A stretch of 64,000 nt of DNA, from the NCBI GenBank assembly GCA_025094145.1, contig JALLLS010000002.1, positions 1 to 64,000 on the forward strand, written 5' to 3'. Numbering within the stretch: position 1 is the first letter of the stretch; every line of letters starts with the position of its first letter. Shown piece by piece: positions 57,404 through 64,000 of this stretch. A program made the translations under genes and the position numbers. The stretch comes from Spinellus fusiger (Eukaryota; Mucoromycota; Mucoromycetes; Mucorales; Phycomycetaceae). The notes beneath the pieces are model-generated. The model was not told where the DNA came from and did no database searches. It saw only the letters and a program-made list of their open reading frames with translations.

Positions 57404-60400
57404 TTAGTCCTCAGTAGCAGTGATATCTCCATATTCAAACATGCCAAGCTATATCCATGTTAGCGTGAAGAAAAGGAAGAGGATAGATCACTTACTCTTT
57501 CTCGTTTGGCTTCTTCCGAGGCATTCTCGAGAGACTTTAGAATAGTTTGGTAGGCACGAGCATAACGCACTTTAGGCGTCACTAACACTAGACCATCACG
57601 AGCCATTTCTAGGTTGAGACTGGCCTCGGCACTGCTGGAGTGGGAGGGATCGTAAAGAGTAAGACAAAGAACACCACCCTCACGTGCATCAACGTTGGCT
57701 ACCAGTTGTTTGCCCTAAGAACACTTAGAAAGGGAGGCCTCGTCTTATGAGTCATAAACTACTTACTCCTGTGATTTCTCTGAATCTCTCATAAGATTCC
57801 ACACCATAATCTGCTTCTCTCTCAGGACTCTTGACAAAAGACAAAACAGCCTCCTGTGCTTGTGGCTTCAGAGACTTGAATCTGTCGGGAAGTGAGCGGA
57901 GACGAGCATAAGGGACAACCTCAGACTGCAGACAGACATATCGATGGATGAGTTGAGACATGGATGAGTTGAGACATGGCTTAGGTAAAAGGAGGATACA
58001 CTTACATTGCCATAATCAATGTACACAATGTCTACACCTGCAGCAGTGACTTTACGGACTTTGCCTCTATACCAACTGTCATCCTCTGAGAATTTGGCAC
58101 ACAGCACATCACCCACACGAGGCTTCAGTACTTCATTGGGTCTGCCACTCTGGTATTTAGTAAGCTCAGTCATCAAGTCCTCCAATTGACGGACTTCTGC
58201 ATTCATCACTTGGATGTAAAAGTGGGATCCACTGATGATCTCTGAAATCACAATATCAATGTATTCACGGCGTGGTTCTGGCACCACATCTGATGCCTGG
58301 GCCTGGGCTGCTGCTGCTTCTTCTGCTGCTGCTGGATCATAGTCCTTCCATACACCCTTCTTATCTGCCTTGCCAATACGCTCAGCATTGAAGAAGTGGG
58401 TGGCATACCGAGACTCATTGGCAGAGAATTCATGGACAGAGGCCAGTCCCTCCTTAAGAAGAGACATGGCGATGTTATCCCCTCCAATGAACACATTGCC
58501 AACAAAGGCACCTGTTTTATCGATGTTTTCTACTTCAATTTCAACCTAAACACATAAGAAAACATCCCTTTGTTCAAAAAAAGTCACTTACATCGCGTTG
58601 AAGACATCTTTCACTCATAAAGTTCAATGATTCTTGGCCAAATGGCTCTGATTTCTCAGTAGGTGTGCGGCCCACTCGAGGAGCACGAATACCAGACAAG
58701 ACAAGACTGAGTCTACAGTTCTCTTTGGGGATCCATACAAAGAGACGAGATCCATTGGCGACGTGGTCCACAACACCACCCATTTTGCCGCTCTTTTTCA
58801 AAAAGGTAAGGAATTGGCGGGCCTTGGCTGCATTCTATTGTTTCTGTCATAAGTATCTGATGCTATTCTAGTTTCTTTGTGCAGGACATATAGATAGACA
58901 GGACACATAAATAAATAAGTACCTCTGAAGCATCCACAATGCGCACAATAGGCTGTTCCTTTGTACTGTGAATGCCCTTTTGTCCTTCTTGTGCCCTGAA
59001 CATTTCCTCCTCTTGTTAGTCTCTGGCATTTGCCTTGGTATTCTCTCCTCATGGACTTACTTTTCCTCAGCCAACAACAGCTGATCATAACAATGCGACC
59101 GGTTATCATCGTCTTTACGGTGTCGAATAACAGAAGCAAGACCTCTCTCCACCAACTGCTCAGAGATATTGCTACCATCCAATAAAGACATGAATCTCTT
59201 CTACTCCACACCACACCTACTTACCTACTGCCCACTGTGACAGTCACACAGTCCTTGGCTTCAAATCCATCCTGAGCTGGCTTGTGATAGTCCACAACCA
59301 CACGGACTTGTTTACCGATGAGCTTCTTTCTAAGGAATTCTCTGGCTTCAAATTGGTAGCCCACTTCCTTGACATCTCTGGACTTGGCACTACCACCTGG
59401 TGCAGTACTTCCTGTACCCCTGATAGTTCTCCATCAATCCCATGGACCGCCTCTCTCCACACACACACACAGAATGAGTGACTTACCGTGGTGCCTGTTT
59501 CAGACTAGCCAATTGTACCTTTCTTTCAACACCCAGCTTTGTCTTTACTACAAAGGTATCCCCATTGATGATCTTTGCTACAGTAGCATCGAACTCTGAA
59601 TCATTGGTCTTTTCCTTGGCAGTGAAATGGCGCCAAATACGCAGCTTGTTCTCCTTTGCTGTCCTAATCCACAAGGATGAATGATCTGTCCTGGTAGGTA
59701 TGCCTTACTTTTCAGCCTGTCTTAATCGTGCAGGTCCCTCTGTAGCCATGGTGATACTCCAGTCAACACACTTTGCCATGCCATTGCTCAACAGTAACTC
59801 GGCAATGTTGCCTGCAGGATGTCTGACAGATCCTATAAAGTTCTGTCCTCCTGACTGAGAAACACCCTCGAGAATGACCTTGACACCACGCTGGAGAAGA
59901 CGGCTCTCCACAAAGAACTTGGCCTCTTCACCAAAGGGTTCAGATGTGCCCTGGGGTTGATCTGCAGCCACATTGTCTCTCTTGCAGGCAGGTGATTTGA
60001 TGCCTGACAAGAAGAGAGTCATCATCTGCTGAGATCCATCGGGCAAATGAAGGAGAATGCGGTAGGTAGATGCATCCCGTACCTGTTCAATGATTGCTGT
60101 ATGCCATCATGTCAATCAAGTAGATAGAACACATGCGGATGAATTCCACCAACCCATCTCTCTCTCTCTTCCACAGTCTAATCAACTTACCATCCAAGGA
60201 GAGTCCCTTGTAGGCATTCAAGAAGGTACGGGCATCTTGTTCAAATCCATGAGATACTTTACGAAGACCCTTTATTTATTTATAATATAATATAATATAA
60301 TATAAGAAATAAGAAATAGACATTCGTCCCCTCCTCTTTTTCTTCTTATTTTCCATGGACACTAACCTTTTCTCTTGCTTGCCACTGGCCTGCCTTTGTC

Positions 60401-60949
60401 TTTTGTGCTTCCTCCTCTAGCTCCTGAAGTCTGTCCAGTGTCTGTTCGTAGGCCTCTTCTGAACCACTGTGGGACTTGTTTTCGCGCACTTTGAGCCATC
60501 CTTGCTGAATGCCCAGTTCAGCAACGCTTTCTCCTGTGCTGAGTAGAATAGAGCCATACTCACGAGGAGGGTTGGTGGAGACAGTGTATTCGGGGATAAA
60601 TGTGATTTCCTTGCCCACCAGTAGTTTGCGTAGGTATTCTCTTGCCTGGAAAGCAAAAGGCTATGGATGGGTAGAAAGAAGAAGAAGAAAAAAGACAAGA
60701 CAGAAAGATGTCAGTAGTAGTAGTGGTGGTGGTGGTGTTTTTTCTCTTCTTTTCTCTTCTTTTCTCTCTCTCCACCTATTTCACTAGAAAACTGACCTCG
60801 TCTTCTCTGTCCTTGGTGCCTAGACGGGGTGCCTGTACGTTGGAGAGGGCCAGCAGACGCTCAGCAGGAGGTCCGTTGGCTCTGGGCTTTCCTCTCAGAA
60901 TCACTGTGTCTCCAGAGAGAACATTCTTAACTGTGGCCTTGTGCTGCAT
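57404..60949 (-). CDS. Tudor-SN / SND1 (staphylococcal nuclease-like and Tudor domains)
   Basis: About thirteen exons. ATG 60949 ([20 protein letters not shown]) starts SN domain 1 ([35 protein letters not shown]). SN2 has [15 protein letters not shown] and [22 protein letters not shown]3 has [20 protein letters not shown] and [22 protein letters not shown]4 has [31 protein letters not shown] and [18 protein letters not shown]. The Tudor domain has [20 protein letters not shown] and [10 protein letters not shown]. The truncated SN5 ends, after a splice into [14 protein letters not shown], at stop 57404. The full SND1 architecture (4xSN, Tudor, partial SN) is present. SND1 binds and cleaves (hyper-edited or small) RNA and joins splicing and stress-granule complexes. 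Fungal presence is patchy: yeasts lack it, basal fungi keep it. Confidence 0.95.
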
Positions 60950-61352
60950 AATCCACTATTCTTGCTTATATCAAGCCTATGTCTGTTTTTAATAGTAAAA
61001 ACAGAGAAGGAAGAGAGAGGAGAAAGAAGAGAGGATCCAAGTAACGCGTACTTTGAACTCCAAAAGAGGGTCTTTGAATGCGGAGTCGGCTCACTATTCC
61101 CCACCCATTCCACGATGAAGGATGACCAATGGCAGTCAGCTACGCACTCTTCTCCACACCAAATAATAACAACGCCAACGCCAACACACCCACGCTTCTT
61201 CTGCCCCTTGATAAAGAGCATATATATGTATATATGTATGTATGTGTGTGTATATGTGTATGAAGAGAGGGAGTCTATAGGTGTGTATGTGTTTATGTAC
61301 ATCATAAGGAATAGATGGTAGAGAATAGAACAGAGGGGATATCTTTTTCTTT
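60950..61352. promoter_or_regulatory. Tudor-SN promoter region
   Basis: Between the Rpp25-like stop and the Tudor-SN start, both on the minus strand. A (TATG/TGTA)n microsatellite lies at 61218-61262 and a purine run at 60996-61035. No gene. Confidence 0.45.
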
Positions 61353-62062
61353 CTAATGCAAAGACAGGTAGATATCATTTCCTGTGGGTGCTTGGAATCC
61401 ACAAGTCGTCTCCAATTCAGGCACAGCTGCCAAGGACAGATGCACTATCAACACAGGCACTTGTTTCTTCACTACCACTCTTTTATAGGTGTAGAGAGAG
61501 ATGTAGAGAGATGTAGAGAGATGTAGAGAGATGTAGAGAAGAAAGAGAGTATTTTCATTATCATTCTCATGTGCAATAGAGAAGGGTCTATCCCTCTTCT
61601 TCCTCTCTATTCACTTACGTGTCGAGTGCTTCCTTCACAGGATCCCAGGTCTCTGTAGCAGCAACACTTCCTATCTGTGTGTACTGGTACAGTTGACCCT
61701 CTTTACGGCGTTTGATGATCTCTGCTACAGTGACTGTTTTGTTCACAGTAGCACCCTTTCCTACAAGGACAATGTGGGGTGCTGTCTATAGAACATGGGT
61801 TGAATAAAGACCAAGAAGGCGAGAAGAGGGCAAAAGAAGGTCCTATCCCTTACCTCAAGCATCCTGAGTCCTGCATCCACATAGCGTGTAATAGTTCCAT
61901 TCTGACTGAGGTGTATTTCATTGTCTGGGTGGGGGGGTGTCGTCTCAGTGGAGGGTGTGCTAGTGACTGTCTGTCTGCGGTAGGCCTCCACTACACATAC
62001 ACAACAGGTCAGATTCTACACACAACAGGTCAGGCAGAAAGGCGTCTTCTATCAGACCTACT
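61353..62062 (-). CDS. Rpp25/Alba-domain RNase P/MRP-type protein
   Basis: Exons run from about 61990 down to the stop at 61353. They read AYRRQTVTSTPSTETTPPHP, DNEIHLSQNGTITRYVDAGL-RMLE, APHIVLVGKGATVNKTVTVA-EIIKRR, LYQYTQIGSVAATETWDPVK, and VVVKKQVPVLIVHLSLAAVP, ending GFQAPTGNDIYLSLH. The GKGATVNKTVTVAEIIKRR block and the IxIxLS ... GFQxP C-terminus match the Rpp25/Mdp-type Alba proteins that bind RNase P and MRP RNA. No ATG lies in frame. However, a GTAGGT donor directly after an A at 62062 and a TATGTGTAG acceptor before TGGAGG (61990) would create a split start codon A|TG followed by EAYRRQ. The start is therefore provisional. Confidence 0.7.
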
Positions 62063-63670
62063 CTTAGGGTTAGGTGAGATGAGGAAAAGGTGAACACTAT
62101 GTGCTGTTATTTTGTGTGTGTGTATTGGTGGATAGATTCTTTATTGGTTCAGCCGACACACTCTACTATGCTAAAGGTTTTTTTTTTTAAATGAATAAAT
62201 TAAAAAAGAAAGGATATGGGCAGTCACATAAGAGAAAAGGTACAAGGTGTGATGTGCTATGACGTAGCACAGGTAGGAAACAATACAAGTAAATAAGATA
62301 TACTCTTTTATTGATCGTAGTGTTTGTTCTTATTTATACTGTTCTATAATACCACAGCATTGTCTTTTATAAGGTCAATGGCTTATACTAAGGCCATAAC
62401 TCTTCATTGATCTTAACCACCGTTCTGGTTGAGCTCATCGCTCTCAACAAAGGGCAGTCACGGGACCACGGGCTTCGGATGGGGGAGTGGGTGGTGATGT
62501 GACATGAGATGGCACTGCACCTTTCTTCTGCAGTGGAGCCGAGAGAGAGAAAGAGAAAAAGCATATTGTATTTAGAAAGTGGGGCCTCATTGTGTGTTCC
62601 TTGTGATCCCTGATTGGACAGACTCCTGACTACACATCATCACTGGCTGACATAGCTATAAGATCAATTGACTAAAGGCATAATAAAATTAAGTCAACAA
62701 GTTTCATTTCCACCTGATAGAATAATAGAGGTGCTGCACTCAGTAGTAAAGTTGTTCACATGCCATCCAATGAGGTTTGTCTCTTTCTCCATGCCCTCCT
62801 TTTTTCTTCTTTCATTGTACCCTCTGTTGACTTTCTACTGCATAACAAAGCAAGACCATGCTGTAGTCTTGTTGTTGTAATACAAAAAGTCCATTCTATC
62901 CTTGGCTAGAATAGAATGTTGATCTTGCTTTTTGTTTTCCACCAATAGCATCATACTAAGAATGCACTGGTTCAGGAAAAAAGCGTGGTTGTGTTGTATA
63001 TATTGTGCTGCCCTTTAACATACGCGTCGATTTCTTGGACGAGATGTTCTAATAACAGTACACCTCTACAAGAAGAGAACAAAAAACAGCAAGGAAGAGT
63101 TTCCCCAGTGTCTAGTTTTCTTCTAGTTGAGGCAGGGGTTTATTCTGTGTTCGGCCTTACGATACCAGTCTATAGACTAGAGAGAAAATAAAGGTACCAA
63201 GATTTCGAACAGTAGGGTTGGATAAAGAGGTGGTGGTTCGGGTAGGTAGGTGGGTGTGGATAGAGAGACAAACACTGAAGATACACTGGTTTCGAACCTT
63301 TTACGGCATCATCCTTGTGCAGCACACACATATATATATATACAGACTGCTTACCTTTATTTTACAAAGAGAATAAAGAAACACCTTGACAAACAAAAAA
63401 TAATATTCTAAAGAAGAGTCTATTTTGAAAGAACAAAGAGAAAGAGAGAGAGAGTAAACAACGCGTCATTCTAGATTCAACACCAGCCCTCAAACATAGA
63501 TTGGTAATCCACGCTTGTGATTGGCTCGCTCGACAGAGGAATCACTCCACACCCCACGGCTCGAGTAAGAATAACCTTCCTCCTCCTCTTCCTCTAATAT
63601 AACAGTCACACCAAGCCACTTCCTTTGACGTCCTGGTCTCTTTCTCTCTTGTTCCCCCTGTCTCTTCCCC
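62063..63670. other. Unresolved region with scattered coding-like segments
   Basis: No gene could be built. Protein-like stretches are: plus strand 62668-62775 (GIIKLSQQVSFPPDRIIEVL followed by HSVVKLF, ending at ATGAG|GTTTGT) and 62949-63090 (HHTKNALVQEKSVVVLYILC ... YASISWTRCSNNSTPLQEEN), which could be two exons of one plus-strand gene; and minus strand 62520-62430 (KKGAVPSHVTSPPTPPSEAR). The right end, with an inverted CCAAT (GATTGGC at 63519) and pyrimidine-rich DNA, should be the promoter of the bL9-like gene. Confidence 0.3.
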
Positions 63671-64000
63671 ATGTCACTGTTGTCTCGCTCATGCCCACGC
63701 ATTCAGGGCTTCTCTGTGGCTCTAAACACTACAAGCAAGGTAAAAGGCCCCTTTGTTTTCAGGAAAGCTCAATAGCCCCAGAGATATGCCCATAAAAAGG
63801 CGTCTATTCAGGTCAAGCTGAATGAATATATAGAGGGCCTTGGTCTGGAAGGTAATAACAGTCTCCAAGTGCACTTGTCTCAACCCAATGTATAGGTGAG
63901 GTGGTGTCTGTCCGAGGTAAGTAGTAGTCTACCAGCCACTGTTTTCTTTTTGCTATAGGACTGACCCACACACACACCTTTATGATACACACCAGCTGGA
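63671..64000 (+). CDS. Probable mitochondrial ribosomal protein bL9m, 5' part (runs off window)
   Basis: ATG 63671 opens MSLLSRSCPRIQGFSVALNT, an Arg/Ser-rich, acid-free presequence typical of mitochondrial import. A short intron (GTAAAA ... CCCCAG, 63740-63781) joins TTSK to RYAHKKASIQVKLNEYIEGL, and a second splice joins GLEG to EVVSVR. The (K)xIQVKLLxxVxGLGxxGEVVxVR pattern is the start of the bL9 N-terminal domain. After the third donor (63917) the expected PG-x-x-RN segment is not clear in the remaining bases: the exon after TATAG reads GLTHTHTFMIHTS. Either a further intron begins or the frame I chose is wrong there. The 36-nt alternative for intron 1 (acceptor AATAG) is also possible. 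Confidence 0.5.

Noticed and set aside
62426..62530. Minus-strand terminal exon ending ...SEARGPVTALC, or alternatively ...VESDELNQNGG
   Set aside because: The two plausible C-termini are in different frames and no upstream exon with a recognisable protein was found.

Overview
The window looks like nuclear DNA of an early-diverging fungus, most likely a member of Mucoromycota (inference). The reasons are: many very short spliceosomal introns (about 40-130 nt, GTAAGT-like donors); AT-rich intergenic DNA full of microsatellites; a CSL-type transcription factor and a class C (GABA-B-like) receptor, both kept in early-diverging fungi; a transposon-type RuvC nuclease relic of the Fanzor kind; and Tc1/mariner relics. 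There is no bacterial or organellar signal. No rRNA or tRNA gene could be supported by eye.

Layout. 1-20 kb is gene-dense: the 3' end of CDC48, a PIG3-like quinone oxidoreductase, ribosomal protein L12 (uL11), a myristoylatable EF-hand protein, an alpha-arrestin, an acidic secreted protein, a CCDC137-like basic protein, Mediator subunit 27, a Sec7-PH ARF exchange factor and a CSL (Su(H)/RBP-J) transcription factor. 20-31 kb is gene-poor. It holds microsatellites, one member of an inverted pair of ~1 kb dispersed repeats (the other lies beside CDC48), a decayed Fanzor-like nuclease gene and a decayed Tc1/mariner transposase. 31-44 kb is genic again: two small orphan ORFs, an MSI1/RBBP4-type histone chaperone, two ECL1-like zinc-knuckle genes about 2 kb apart, a class C GPCR with a C-terminal PH-like domain, and N-acetylglucosamine-6-phosphate deacetylase. 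45-48 kb holds a second, clearly dead Tc1 transposase and an intronless ORF made of eight tandem 57-residue helix-turn-helix units, the most unusual object in the window. 50.9-64 kb holds a ZGPAT-like G-patch protein, a SUR7/PalI membrane protein, SEM1/DSS1, Tudor-SN (SND1), an Rpp25/Alba-like RNase P/MRP protein, and the start of a probable mitochondrial bL9 gene that runs off the right edge.

The genes do not form a pathway; they are ordinary eukaryotic housekeeping and signalling neighbours. The gene-poor islands are where transposon relics collect, and their lesions are biased to C-to-T/G-to-A changes. All splice models were built by eye from GT-AG sites, reading-frame continuity and family knowledge. 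Exon borders are good to the base where stated and approximate elsewhere.
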